Positions 50,398-59,184 of a DNA stretch of 64,000 nt are shown here, piece after piece (within the stretch, counting starts at the first letter, position 1; each line of letters begins with the position of its first letter). The stretch is taken from the NCBI GenBank assembly GCA_963736695.1, contig CAVTPU010000004.1, positions 1,736,001 to 1,800,000 on the forward strand, read 5' to 3'. The position numbers and the translations under genes were made by a program. The notes under the pieces were generated by a model. It did not search any database and had not been told where the DNA came from. It was given only the letters and a program-made list of their open reading frames with translations. This stretch comes from CAVTPU01 sp963736695 (GTDB lineage: Bacteria > Actinomycetota > Actinomycetes > Mycobacteriales > Micromonosporaceae).

Positions 50398-53300
50398 TCA
50401 CAGGCCGCCGGGGCGGAGCCGGGGCAGTCGGAGCTCGAGGTCGGGCACCTGATAGCTCATCGAGCTGAGTCGCTTGACGATTTGATCGACCGGCCGACGC
50501 AGTTTTCGTGAGGCTCCGAGCAGGTGCGCCAGGGGCACCGGCTCCGACTGGTTGAGCCAGGGGTGCCGGCCGTCGAGATCGGTGCTCGCCATGGTGAGGT
50601 CAGCCGACTTGATCTTGTTGATCGTCACGAGAGTGAGATCGCAGTCGATCTGATATCCGAGCATTCCCAGGCGGGCAGCCACATCGCCGATGGTGCTGTG
50701 GGTGCGGCGCGCCACCGCGAGCAGATGCGGCAACCGCACGGGCACGTCGGGACTGATCCACGGCGCGGTGCCGTCGATATCCCGGCTGAGCAGAACTAGA
50801 TCGTCCTGCTCGATCTGCTCGACCGGCACCTGACCGGCGACAGTGTTGACCGAATAGCCGAGCACGGTCAGCCGGGCGATGACCTGATGGACATCTCGCC
50901 CAAGCTGGCGAGCCGCGAGGATCACGTGCACTGCCGAGACCGGCTCAATCGGGCTCAGCATCGGATCCTCGCCATCGAGGTCGACGCTGATGAGAGTGAG
51001 ATCTTCGGGCTCAAAACGGTCGACCAGCACGCTGTTGGGGTCCACCGTGCGATAACCGAGCTCGGTCAACCGCTGCGCGACCGCCGCCACGGTCTGATCC
51101 GTCGCCTCGGCCGCCCGCACGAGGTGCACGACCGAGACCTCCTTCACGGGGCTGAGCCAGGGGCTTCGGGCATCGAGGTCACGGCTGATGAGCATGTGAT
51201 CGTTGTCGTCCGGCGCGATGTCGGCGATCGCCTGCGGAAGCACGCTGAGCGTGAAGCCGAGCGCGACCAACCGTTCGGCGACGGTGGTCACTGGCTGGCC
51301 GACGGTGCGTGCCGCGGCGAGCAGATGTGGCACGTGCACGGGCTCGGTGGGATCGAGCCACGGCCCTCGGGCGTCGAGGTCACGGCTGACGATGGTGAGG
51401 TCGTCGGGCAACACCTGCAACGACTCGCAACCCGCGGGCAGCTGATAACCCCAGGCTCCCAGCCGGGCCGCCACCACGCTCACGTCGCGGTTGAGCTTCT
51501 GCGAGGTGCGAAGCAGGTGCAGCAGACTCAACTGCTCGGCCGGATCGAGCCACGGCGGCGCGCCGTCGACGTCGCGACTGACGATACGAAGATCGTCAAA
51601 GTCGAAATCGTCGATCGGCACGGTCCGCAGGTCATAGATGAGCGTGAACCCGAGCCGGCGCAGTCGTGCCACGATCTCCCAGATGTCGCGCCCCGTCTCG
51701 TGTGCCGCCTTCATCAGGTGCGGCAACAGCACCGACTCGCTGTGATCGAGCCACGGACCGTTGCCCGACAGTCCGCGACTCGTGAAGATGAGGTCGTGGG
51801 GGTCGGTATCCAGGTCAGCGGCCCCGGCCTCGACCTGATAGCCGAGAGCCTCGAACCGGGCCACGATCTCGGCCGGCGAGCGGCCGATCTTTCGCGCCGC
51901 CCGCACGATGTGCGACAGCGAGACCGGCTCATCCGGATCGACCCACGGACCCGCGGCGTCGAAGTCCCGGCTGACGAGCAGGCCGTCCGACGGGACGGCC
52001 CGCACCACCGTGCGCCACTCGTCGGTCGGGTTGACCACGGTCTTGAAACCACCGGCCGCGCCGAGCGCGGTCAATCGCCACTCCACGAGCTGGTCCGGCC
52101 CCTTGGGGCTGCGCCCATCGGGGATGAAACAGCCCGCGATGCTCGCGTCGACCACCTCGTCGTTGAGGTCCCAGTGCAGATATCCGGCGGCGATCGCCTG
52201 CTCGAAGATGACGTCTGCGAGGAGCGGACGAATCTTGGCGAACGCGTAGAGCCACTCGAAGGTCAAGATGGCGGGTCCGGCCGCGGTCAGCGCCGGAATC
52301 GCCTGCCACAGCTGCCGTTCCACGTCCTCGTCGCGATAGGCGAGAATCTTCGTGCGGTCGACCGAGAGCCGCGGTGCCGCCTCACGTGTCAGATTGACCA
52401 CCGCGCCGTGCAGGGTCTGTCCGGCCCAGAGCCCGTCGGCGAGGACGGCGCCCTCCTCCCGGCACCACCACACACCGACCTCGGCGGCGGGCACGACCCC
52501 CACGACGTCACGTCCGTCGACCTTGCGGACCTGGCTGGGCGCGGTCGCCTCGGAGAGCTGTCCGGGCTGCCACTCATAGGAGTCGGTGCCGTTGCGGGCC
52601 TGGGTGTGAAACTCCGCCACCCACAGCAATTCGCGCAACGTGTCCACACACGACACGTTGACGGCCGGCCGCAGATGCAACCGGATCTGGCTGCCGGTCT
52701 GTGTCCCCGGTCCGAGATCCCTGATCCGGAACAGGCTTCCGGGTCCGGAGATGACGACCTGCAGCCGCCGACCGGGCAGACCGTCACGGCCCATCCGGCA
52801 CGTCTCCACCGTGATCTCGTCGGCGAGCATGAAATAGCTGAGCACCCCAATGCCGAAACGACTGTTGGGAAACAGCTGCACAGGCGGATCGAGCCGGCTC
52901 CACTCCGCCTGCTCCTCGAGAAACTCCGGCAAGTCGCTCATGCGCACGCCGGCTTGGGCGAAGACCTCGCTCAGCTCGCGCACGCCCATGCCGATGCCGT
53001 TGTCGACGCAGTCGAGATACGGCCGGTTGCTCTCGTCCACGCCCTGCGCGAAGGTGACCTCACCCGACCACGACTCGTCGCCGAAATCCACCCGCCCGGA
53101 GCGGCTGAGGAAATCGGTGCGAGCCTGTCGATAGCGGCACGCGTCGAGGGCGTTCTGATAGAGCTCCCGGATCGCCAACGCGGGGTCACCATAGAGCTGC
53201 TCCCCCATGAGCAACTCCTGCACCCGATCCTCGGCGAGGCGAAAACGCACACCGGCGGACTGATAGGCGGGTCCGTTGGCGCCCTCGGCAGCACCCAGGC

Positions 53301-54351
53301 CATCGGTCGCGACGTGGGTCGGCGTCTGCCGCAGAGACGCGAGCGAGACGTCGGTCGCGGCGGCCCGGTGCAGCTCGCCGAGCACGTGGTTAAGTCGCTC
53401 GGTATGGGCCTGGAGGGCGACCTCCACCGCAGGGTGCGCGCAGGCGGCGTTGAGCACCAAGATCGCGCCACGACGGCGCCACCGGGCGGTGGCGACGGTG
53501 TGGTGCAACTCGGACAGCGCCACCGGGTCCCCGATGCCGACGTGTTCGCCGACGACCGCCGGCAGCGCCGACGACTCGATAGCCAACGCGTGGGCGGTGA
53601 CGAGCAGATAGCCCACGAGCCGTTCGCGCACGTCGTCGGCTCCGGTGGCCAGCAGCGCGTCGGCCCGGTCGTCGCGGGCCAGGAACTGGGCGTCGGCCCG
53701 TGGGGCGCGCAGCAACTCGCCGAGACGGGCGGGCGCGAAGAGGCTGTCGGCGCCGGCCTCGCCGAGCACCTCGGTCAACAACTCGGGGGAATACGCCAAT
53801 GGCTGTCGCACCGCCCACCGGTGCAGCAGCCACCAACCGATCTCGGCGGGCGTGATGATGTCGCCACGCGCCGTGGCGGCGACGGCGCGCCGATAGGGCT
53901 GGGCCTGGCTCTGCGCATAGCGTTCGAACGCGGCCCGCTGGCTGGTGGCGTCCTGGCTGACGGTGAGGTCTTCGGGTCGCACCTCCCGCAGTCGCCGCAG
54001 GGTCTCCGCCCACACGACGTCAAACAACACGGGTACGGTCACGAGGAGCGCGACCTCAGCCGGGAGCAGCGGGGGTTGCGTGGGCAACTCGGCGGCGAGC
54101 GCCCCGACGTGCGAGAGCATGCGGGCGGCGAATGTGCGGTCCTGCCACGGGTCGTCGGCGAGCTCGGCGAGGCCGGTGACGCGTTGGCTGGCGAGTGCCT
54201 GGGCCAGGTTCACCGTCCGGCGCCGGATGTCTGTGGCGGCACCCTCCTCACACGCGTCGACCAACTTCCACAGATCGTGGTGTTGCACGAGATCGCCCCA
54301 GCTTTGGGGGGCGGCGATCTCGGCCTGCGGATCGGTCACAGGCATATTCAT
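50398..54351 (-). CDS. Large Hsp90-like (GHKL) ATPase with eight C-terminal wHTH-like repeats
   Basis: A 1317-residue cytoplasmic protein. Residues 1-360 form a helical domain, probably a degenerate HD-like module. Residues about 370-620 are an Hsp90-type GHKL ATPase: RELYQNALDACRYR (395-408, N-box), DNGIGMGVRELSEVF (450-464) and NSRFGIGVLSYFMLADE (496-512). A linker follows to about 790. Residues 791-1317 hold eight tandem units of 63-68 residues with the form 'L.i.SRDLDg..PWL.P.EPV...HLl.AAr...r.v..VaaRL..LGY'. This layout matches iHD-Hsp90-wHTH proteins proposed as bacterial conflict or signalling systems. I recall the family name 'wHTH-Hsp90 Na associated', which should be verified. No dedicated partner gene is adjacent; hairpins lie on both sides. 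Confidence 0.82.
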   Translation of the reverse strand: MNMPVTDPQAEIAAPQSWGDLVQHHDLWKLVDACEEGAATDIRRRTVNLAQALASQRVTGLAELADDPWQDRTFAARMLSHVGALAAELPTQPPLLPAEVALLVTVPVLFDVVWAETLRRLREVRPEDLTVSQDATSQRAAFERYAQSQAQPYRRAVAATARGDIITPAEIGWWLLHRWAVRQPLAYSPELLTEVLGEAGADSLFAPARLGELLRAPRADAQFLARDDRADALLATGADDVRERLVGYLLVTAHALAIESSALPAVVGEHVGIGDPVALSELHHTVATARWRRRGAILVLNAACAHPAVEVALQAHTERLNHVLGELHRAAATDVSLASLRQTPTHVATDGLGAAEGANGPAYQSAGVRFRLAEDRVQELLMGEQLYGDPALAIRELYQNALDACRYRQARTDFLSRSGRVDFGDESWSGEVTFAQGVDESNRPYLDCVDNGIGMGVRELSEVFAQAGVRMSDLPEFLEEQAEWSRLDPPVQLFPNSRFGIGVLSYFMLADEITVETCRMGRDGLPGRRLQVVISGPGSLFRIRDLGPGTQTGSQIRLHLRPAVNVSCVDTLRELLWVAEFHTQARNGTDSYEWQPGQLSEATAPSQVRKVDGRDVVGVVPAAEVGVWWCREEGAVLADGLWAGQTLHGAVVNLTREAAPRLSVDRTKILAYRDEDVERQLWQAIPALTAAGPAILTFEWLYAFAKIRPLLADVIFEQAIAAGYLHWDLNDEVVDASIAGCFIPDGRSPKGPDQLVEWRLTALGAAGGFKTVVNPTDEWRTVVRAVPSDGLLVSRDFDAAGPWVDPDEPVSLSHIVRAARKIGRSPAEIVARFEALGYQVEAGAADLDTDPHDLIFTSRGLSGNGPWLDHSESVLLPHLMKAAHETGRDIWEIVARLRRLGFTLIYDLRTVPIDDFDFDDLRIVSRDVDGAPPWLDPAEQLSLLHLLRTSQKLNRDVSVVAARLGAWGYQLPAGCESLQVLPDDLTIVSRDLDARGPWLDPTEPVHVPHLLAAARTVGQPVTTVAERLVALGFTLSVLPQAIADIAPDDNDHMLISRDLDARSPWLSPVKEVSVVHLVRAAEATDQTVAAVAQRLTELGYRTVDPNSVLVDRFEPEDLTLISVDLDGEDPMLSPIEPVSAVHVILAARQLGRDVHQVIARLTVLGYSVNTVAGQVPVEQIEQDDLVLLSRDIDGTAPWISPDVPVRLPHLLAVARRTHSTIGDVAARLGMLGYQIDCDLTLVTINKIKSADLTMASTDLDGRHPWLNQSEPVPLAHLLGASRKLRRPVDQIVKRLSSMSYQVPDLELRLPRLRPGGL
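50401..51981 (-). repeat. Eight tandem protein-coding repeats of about 200 bases
   Basis: Protein-level units (residue ranges in the Hsp90-like protein): 791-853, 854-920, 921-984, 985-1052, 1053-1117, 1118-1184, 1185-1251 and 1252-1317. Each begins near 'SRD(L/V/I)D', carries 'PW(L/I/V)', then 'H(L/I/V)...A' and ends 'RL..LG(Y/F)'. The DNA is diverged, so the array is old and not prone to simple slippage. Confidence 0.85.
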
Positions 54352-54432
54352 GGCGCCAGGTCACCTCATTGGTTCGGTCCACGCCAGGACAACGAGACGT
54401 CAGTTGTGACGCCGCGTGACCCGACGACGGGG

Positions 54433-54459
54433 CAGTTCGCGCAGAATACTGCGCGACTG
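54433..54459 (-). terminator. Hairpin between fhs and the Hsp90-like gene
   Basis: CAGTTCGCGCAG and CTGCGCGACTG pair with one bulged T around an AATA loop, 37 bases past the fhs stop. It probably separates fhs from the downstream Hsp90-like gene. Confidence 0.45.
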
Positions 54460-54495
54460 TGACAAGCGGGAATTCCGCTGGCTGAGGCGTCGGCG

Positions 54496-56199
54496 TTAGC
54501 GCTGGGACAGTCCGGTCACATCGCCGTTGTCGTCGAGTCCGATGCTGTGCGCGGCCGGATGCGCCCCAAGACCGGGCATGGTCTGCATATCGCCACAGAT
54601 CGGATATGCGAATCCGGCGCCGATCGCGGCCCGCACCTCTCGCACCGGCAAGGTCCACCCGGTCGGCGCGCCCCGCAGCGACGGGTCGGACGAGAGCGAC
54701 AGGTGCGTCTTGGCGATGCAGACCGGCAGGTCGTCGCGACCCTCCCGGGTGAGCCGGTCGAGGTCGGCGGCGGCAGTCGAAGAATAGGAGACGTCGGACG
54801 CGCCATAGATTCGCCTCGCCACCGTCTCGATCTTCGTACGCAATGGGTCCTCATCGCGATAGAGCGGCTGGAACTTCGCGGGAGCGTCGGTGGCCGCCAC
54901 CACCCGTTCCGCGAGCTCGACGGCGCCTCTGCCGCCCTGCTCGACGTGGCGGGCGACCGCCGCCGGCACCCCTTCCTCGTGACAGATCTCGATGATGGCG
55001 CCGAGTTCCGACGGGTGGTCGGAGGCGAAGGCGTTGACGGCGACGACCACGGGCACTCCGAAGGCCTGAATGTTGGCGATCTGCTTGCGCAGGTTCGACG
55101 CGCCGAGCCGCACGTCGTCCGGGTTCTCGGCGAGCAGCTCGGCCGGCAGCGGACGCCCGGCGACGATGTGATGCCTGCCGCTGTGGGCCTTGAGTCCTCG
55201 CACTGTGGCGACGAGCACGGCGGCGTCCGGGGTGAGGCCTGAGGCGCGGCACTTGATGTCGAAGAACCGTTCGGCTCCCATGTCGGCGCCGAATCCCGCC
55301 TCGGTGAGCAGAAAGTCGCCGGTGTGGATGCCGATGAGGTCCGCGATGATCGACGAGTTGCCGTGGGCGATGTTGCCGAACGGCCCCGCGTGCACGAGGA
55401 CCGGGGTGTTCTCCAGGGTCTGCATGAGGTTCGGTTTGACCGCATCCTGCAGGATCGCCCGCATCGCCCCGGTGGCCCGCAGCTCTTCGGCGGTGACGGG
55501 AGCGCCGGAGCGCGAATAGCCGACGACGATGCGGCTCAGACGTCGACCGAGGTCCTCAGGTGAGCTGGCGAGCGCGAGGATGGCCATCACCTCGGAGGCC
55601 GCGGTGATGTCGAAGCCGGTCTCGCGGGCCACTCCGTCCTTCGCCCCGCCGAGTCCGATGACGAGGTGCCGCAACGCGCGGTCGTTGATGTCGATGGCCC
55701 GGCGCCAGGTGACGCGACGCGGATCGAGGTCGAGGTCGTTGGTGTGAAAAAGTTCGTTGTCGACGAGCGCGGCGAGCATGTTGTTGGCCGCGGTGACGGC
55801 GTGGAAGTCGCCGGTGAGGTGCAGATTGAGTCGGTCCATCGGCACGACCTGGCTGAAGCCACCGCCGGCCGCGCCGCCCTTGATGCCGAAGGTGGGGCCC
55901 ATCGAGGGCTGCCGCATCGCGATCGTCGCCGACCGTCCAATGTGCGAGAACGCCTGTCCGAGACCGATCAGCGTGGCGGTCTTGCCTTCCCCGAGAGGGG
56001 TGGGCGTGATCGCCGTGACGACGACGTATTTCGCTTTCGGCCGATCGGCGAGTTCGGCCATGGCGGCCAGCTTGATCTTGGCGACCGAATCGCCGTACGG
56101 CTCGAGCAGGTGTGCGCCGACGCCCATGCGCGCGGCGACGTCGGTGAGCGGTGCAAGGCTCGCGGCCCGTGCGATGTCGAGGTCACTGGGGATCGCCAT
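54496..56199 (-). CDS. fhs: Formate-tetrahydrofolate ligase
   Basis: ATP-dependent formation of 10-formyl-tetrahydrofolate from formate. 567 residues, normal length. ATP-binding ITPTPLGEGKTATLIGLGQA, RQPSMGPTFGIKGGAAGGG, GDFHAVTAANNMLAALVDN, VHAGPFGNIAHGNSSIIAD and FGADMGAERFFDIKCR are all conserved. Start at 56199 (MAIPSDLDIARAASLAPL). It could recycle formate from histidine breakdown (hut operon, 28-35 kb away), but no direct linkage is shown. Tyr codons mostly TAT, unlike the ABC operon next to it. Confidence 0.96.
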   Translation of the reverse strand: MAIPSDLDIARAASLAPLTDVAARMGVGAHLLEPYGDSVAKIKLAAMAELADRPKAKYVVVTAITPTPLGEGKTATLIGLGQAFSHIGRSATIAMRQPSMGPTFGIKGGAAGGGFSQVVPMDRLNLHLTGDFHAVTAANNMLAALVDNELFHTNDLDLDPRRVTWRRAIDINDRALRHLVIGLGGAKDGVARETGFDITAASEVMAILALASSPEDLGRRLSRIVVGYSRSGAPVTAEELRATGAMRAILQDAVKPNLMQTLENTPVLVHAGPFGNIAHGNSSIIADLIGIHTGDFLLTEAGFGADMGAERFFDIKCRASGLTPDAAVLVATVRGLKAHSGRHHIVAGRPLPAELLAENPDDVRLGASNLRKQIANIQAFGVPVVVAVNAFASDHPSELGAIIEICHEEGVPAAVARHVEQGGRGAVELAERVVAATDAPAKFQPLYRDEDPLRTKIETVARRIYGASDVSYSSTAAADLDRLTREGRDDLPVCIAKTHLSLSSDPSLRGAPTGWTLPVREVRAAIGAGFAYPICGDMQTMPGLGAHPAAHSIGLDDNGDVTGLSQR

Positions 56200-56293
56200 A
56201 CCTTGCTTCTATCAGCAATACGGGGTCGTCGGCACGGGCCGAAAGACTCTGCCCACCGGCCTGGACGCCCCGACGATGCCATGATCATTCCTG

Positions 56294-56343
56294 CCCGATG
56301 TCTCCGCGCGGACCGCGGACGCCGCCCGCGCGGAGACATCGGG
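56294..56343 (-). terminator. Strong hairpin after the spermidine/iron-type ABC operon
   Basis: CCCGATGTCTCCGCGCGG (56294-56311) and its exact complement (56326-56343) form an 18-bp stem with a 14-base loop, five bases past the stop of the ATPase gene, the last gene of the operon. Confidence 0.75.
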
Positions 56344-56348
56344 GAAGG

Positions 56349-57437
56349 TCAGGACTCCGCGATTGCCACCGCCACCGGGTGGATGGTCACGCTCGCCGCG
56401 GCCCCGGGAGTGAGGTCCGCCAGGTGTTTGCTCGCGACCTGCGCCAACACGAGCGTGCCGTCCGGCATCGTCACCGTGACCCGGCTGGTGGGCCCGAGGA
56501 AGCTCGCCGCCAGCACGCGGGCGGAACCCGCCGCGTCGGCCGCCACCTCGACCGCCTCCGGTCGCACGAGTGCCGTCACTGAACTGGCCCCGGCCGGCAC
56601 CTGGCTCGGGTCGACGAGTGGCAGGCTCACTCCGAGGACCTCCACCCGGTCTCCGGTGACGCGGCCGGGCAGCCGGTTGCTGACGCCGACGAAGTCGGCG
56701 ACGAACGCCGTGGCCGGCCGGCGATAGATCTCTTCCGGCGGGCCGAGCTGCTCCAGCCGCCCGCCACGCATGACTCCGACGCGGTCCGCGACGGCCAGCG
56801 CCTCTTCCTGGTCGTGTGTGACGAACAGCGTGGTGGTGCCGACCTCCACCTGGATCCGCCGGATCTCGTCACGCAACTGGACACGCACCTTGGCGTCCAA
56901 CGCCGAGAGCGGCTCGTCGAGCAGCAGCACCTGCGGCTCGATCGCCAACGCCCGGGCCAACGCCACCCGCTGTTGCTGCCCACCGGACATCTGTTGCGGG
57001 AACTTCTGCGCCTGGGCGCCGATGCCGACGAGGTCGAGCATGTCCTGCGCCCGCGTGCGCCGCTCGGCGGCCGACTTGCCGCGCAACCGGAGTCCGAACT
57101 CGACATTCTCCACCGCCGTCAGATGCGGAAAGAGGCTGTAGGCCTGAAACACCATGCCCATGTCCCGTTTGTTGGTGGGGACGTGGGTGATGTCCCGGCC
57201 GCCGACGAGGACCCGCCCCGAGTCGGCGTCCTCCAGACCGGACAGGATGCGCAGCGCGGTGGTCTTGCCGCAACCCGACGGGCCGAGCAGCGCCACCAGC
57301 TCGCCTGGGGCGAGTTCGAGGTCGAGCCCGGACAGCGCCGCCACGCCGCCGAAGCTGCGGGACAGATTCTCCAGGTGCACCCCGACGCTCGAGCGGGTCC
57401 GGACTGTCGCGGGATCAACGGTGACCGAGCCGGTCAT
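56349..57437 (-). CDS. ABC transporter ATPase (PotA/FbpC type) with TOBE domain
   Basis: A 362-residue ATPase for uptake of polyamines, Fe(III) or phosphonate-type solutes. Walker A ALLGPSGCGKTTALRILSGL, Q-loop MGMVFQAYSLFPHLTAVENV, signature QQMSGGQQQRVALARALA, Walker B VLLLDEPLSALDAK, H-loop LFVTHDQEEALAVADR. The C-terminal 110 residues form a TOBE regulatory domain (SVTALVRPEAVEV). Overlaps the upstream permease by four bases. Last gene of a four-gene operon. Confidence 0.92.
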   Translation of the reverse strand: MTGSVTVDPATVRTRSSVGVHLENLSRSFGGVAALSGLDLELAPGELVALLGPSGCGKTTALRILSGLEDADSGRVLVGGRDITHVPTNKRDMGMVFQAYSLFPHLTAVENVEFGLRLRGKSAAERRTRAQDMLDLVGIGAQAQKFPQQMSGGQQQRVALARALAIEPQVLLLDEPLSALDAKVRVQLRDEIRRIQVEVGTTTLFVTHDQEEALAVADRVGVMRGGRLEQLGPPEEIYRRPATAFVADFVGVSNRLPGRVTGDRVEVLGVSLPLVDPSQVPAGASSVTALVRPEAVEVAADAAGSARVLAASFLGPTSRVTVTMPDGTLVLAQVASKHLADLTPGAAASVTIHPVAVAIAES

Positions 57438-58255
57438 GTGGTCCTCCTTGAAGGTTTGCGGGCACGGTCACCGAACCGACCGACCAAGGAGAGCAGCAGC
57501 AACAGCAGGAACGCCAGCACCAGCGCGGCCAGTGACACGGCGACCGACATCGACGCGCTGCTCTTGCCGAGGAAGTTGATGGCGACCTGAATGTTGGTGC
57601 GGTTGAGCAGAGACGCGATGGTGAACTCGCCGAGCACCAACGCGACGGTCAGGAAAGACGCGGACATCACTGCGGAGCGGATGTTGGGAAGCACCGCCCG
57701 CCACATCACCGTGCCCCACCCGCAGCCGAGACTGCGGGCCGCCTCGGCGAGGGTCTTCACGTCGATCGCGGACAGTCCCGCGTCGATGGCCCGATACGCG
57801 TACGGAAGCACCAGCACCGTGTAGGCGAAGGCCAATGTGAAAGGCGAGCCGGTCCGCAACAGATAGGTGACCCAGGCGTAGACGGGGGCGAGCCCGACCA
57901 CGAGCACGATCGCGGGAATGGTCAGCGGCAGCAGGCTGATGAACTCCACGACTCGGCGCAGCCGTGGCAGCCGCAGTCGAACCCAGATGACCGTCGGAAC
58001 GAGCAGCACGAGCATGAGCACGACGGTGAGCGCGGCGAGCCCGGCCGAGGCCTTCATGCCCTCCCACAGGTCCGGGTAGGCCTCGCTGAGTGTGGAGAAG
58101 TCGACGAGCAGCCGCCACGTCTCCAGCGTCCGGTGGCCGTCTGTGCCACGGGTGGTGAACTCGGCCATGGCGACAAGCGGAACGAGAAAGAACAGGGACA
58201 GTATCGTGACGACGGTCCAGCGGAAGGCCCGCTGCCGGCGGCTCCGACGAGCCAT
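57434..58255 (-). CDS. ABC transporter permease (PotC type)
   Basis: A 273-residue permease with six membrane helices (TVVTILSLFFLVPLVAMAEF; FISLLPLTIPAIVLVVGLAP). The EAA loop is LAEAARSLGCGWGTVMWRAV. ATG 58255 overlaps the stop of the first permease (TGATG); the longer open frame to 58543 belongs to the other permease's region. Tyr is mostly TAC here, in contrast to most of the window. Confidence 0.9.
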   Translation of the reverse strand: MARRSRRQRAFRWTVVTILSLFFLVPLVAMAEFTTRGTDGHRTLETWRLLVDFSTLSEAYPDLWEGMKASAGLAALTVVLMLVLLVPTVIWVRLRLPRLRRVVEFISLLPLTIPAIVLVVGLAPVYAWVTYLLRTGSPFTLAFAYTVLVLPYAYRAIDAGLSAIDVKTLAEAARSLGCGWGTVMWRAVLPNIRSAVMSASFLTVALVLGEFTIASLLNRTNIQVAINFLGKSSASMSVAVSLAALVLAFLLLLLLSLVGRFGDRARKPSRRTT

Positions 58256-59181
58256 CAGCCCAGCCATTTCGAGGTCCTCTTCTGGAGCAGGGCGTAGAGC
58301 CACATGACCAGCGCGACGACAACCACCATGCCCAACGCCATGGCCTTGCCGACGTTCGCCTGGCCGAGCACGACCTCGCTGGTCAACGCGGTGCGGATCT
58401 GCAACGGCACAATCGGGCTGCCCTGGCTCACCAGTGCGGCCGCGGTCGCGTAGGCGGACAAGGAGTTCGCGAAGAGCAGCAGCGTGGAGCCGAGGAACGC
58501 CGGCGCCAACAGCGGGAAGGCGACCCGACTCCAGTAGTGCCACGTGGAGCCGCCCAGACTCTCCGTCGCCTCACGCCACTGTGGACGGATTCCGTCCAAC
58601 GCGGGCAGGAAGACGATGACCATGAGCGGAATCTGAAAGTAGGTGTAGACCAGCATGAGACCAGACAGGTCATAGAGCCAGATGCTGTCGGCGAAGATGT
58701 CGATGTTCAGGCGGTCCCGCAGGAAGAGCGTGACGAAGCCGCTGTAGCCGATGGTCGCCACGAACGCGAAGGCCAGCGTGACCCCACCGAACTGGGCGAG
58801 CACGCCGCAGGCCGAGGTGACGGCCCGCCGCAGCACACCACCTGGTTTGCCGGTTACCAACGCGTAGGCGAGCAACGCGCCCAGAATCGCGCCGACCAGC
58901 GCGGTCACCACTGAGAGCATGATGCTGTTGACGAAGGCGGTGACGATGTGACTGTCGAACAACGCCGAGATGTTGGACAGCGTGGGTCGGTTGTCGTCGC
59001 TGGCGAACGCGCCGACGACGACCACGATGGTGGGGATCAGCAGAAAGATCCCCACGAAGACGAAGAACGGGATGACGCCGACCAGGGTGGAGACCCGGTG
59101 CCAGCCAACCGAACGTCGGTTGGCTGGCACCGGGTTATCGCCGTGGTCGACCGTGCGAATGCCCGGGTCAACCATGCTCAT
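58255..59181 (-). CDS. ABC transporter permease (PotB type)
   Basis: A 308-residue permease: cytoplasmic N-terminus of about 30 residues, then six helices (LVGVIPFFVFVGIFLLIPTI; SIMLSVVTALVGAILGALLA). The EAA loop is WREATESLGGSTWHYWSRVA. ATG 59181 lies three bases after the binding-protein stop; no other start is available before the first helix. Codons for residues about 17-29 (NPVPANRRSVGWHRV region) form a perfect 19-bp hairpin in the mRNA. Confidence 0.9.
   Translation of the reverse strand: MSMVDPGIRTVDHGDNPVPANRRSVGWHRVSTLVGVIPFFVFVGIFLLIPTIVVVVGAFASDDNRPTLSNISALFDSHIVTAFVNSIMLSVVTALVGAILGALLAYALVTGKPGGVLRRAVTSACGVLAQFGGVTLAFAFVATIGYSGFVTLFLRDRLNIDIFADSIWLYDLSGLMLVYTYFQIPLMVIVFLPALDGIRPQWREATESLGGSTWHYWSRVAFPLLAPAFLGSTLLLFANSLSAYATAAALVSQGSPIVPLQIRTALTSEVVLGQANVGKAMALGMVVVVALVMWLYALLQKRTSKWLG
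59094..59134 (-). repeat. Perfect 19-bp stem hairpin inside the start of a permease gene
   Basis: Arms 59094-59112 and 59116-59134 (CCCGGTGCCAGCCAACCGA and its complement) around a 3-base loop ACG. It lies 47-87 bases into the permease coding sequence and 51 bases after the binding-protein gene. Such intercistronic stems usually protect the binding-protein transcript or stop part of the transcription. Confidence 0.7.
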
Positions 59182-59184
59182 AAC

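Noticed and set aside
50401..51981. Regular 200-base periodicity considered as a CRISPR or DNA satellite
   Set aside because: The repeats are protein-level, diverged in DNA, in frame, and without spacers.
50887..54462. 1191-codon open frame on the plus strand opposite the Hsp90-like gene
   Set aside because: Product is Arg/Gly/His-rich without domains; it mirrors the GC-rich codon pattern of the real minus-strand gene, which has clear motifs.
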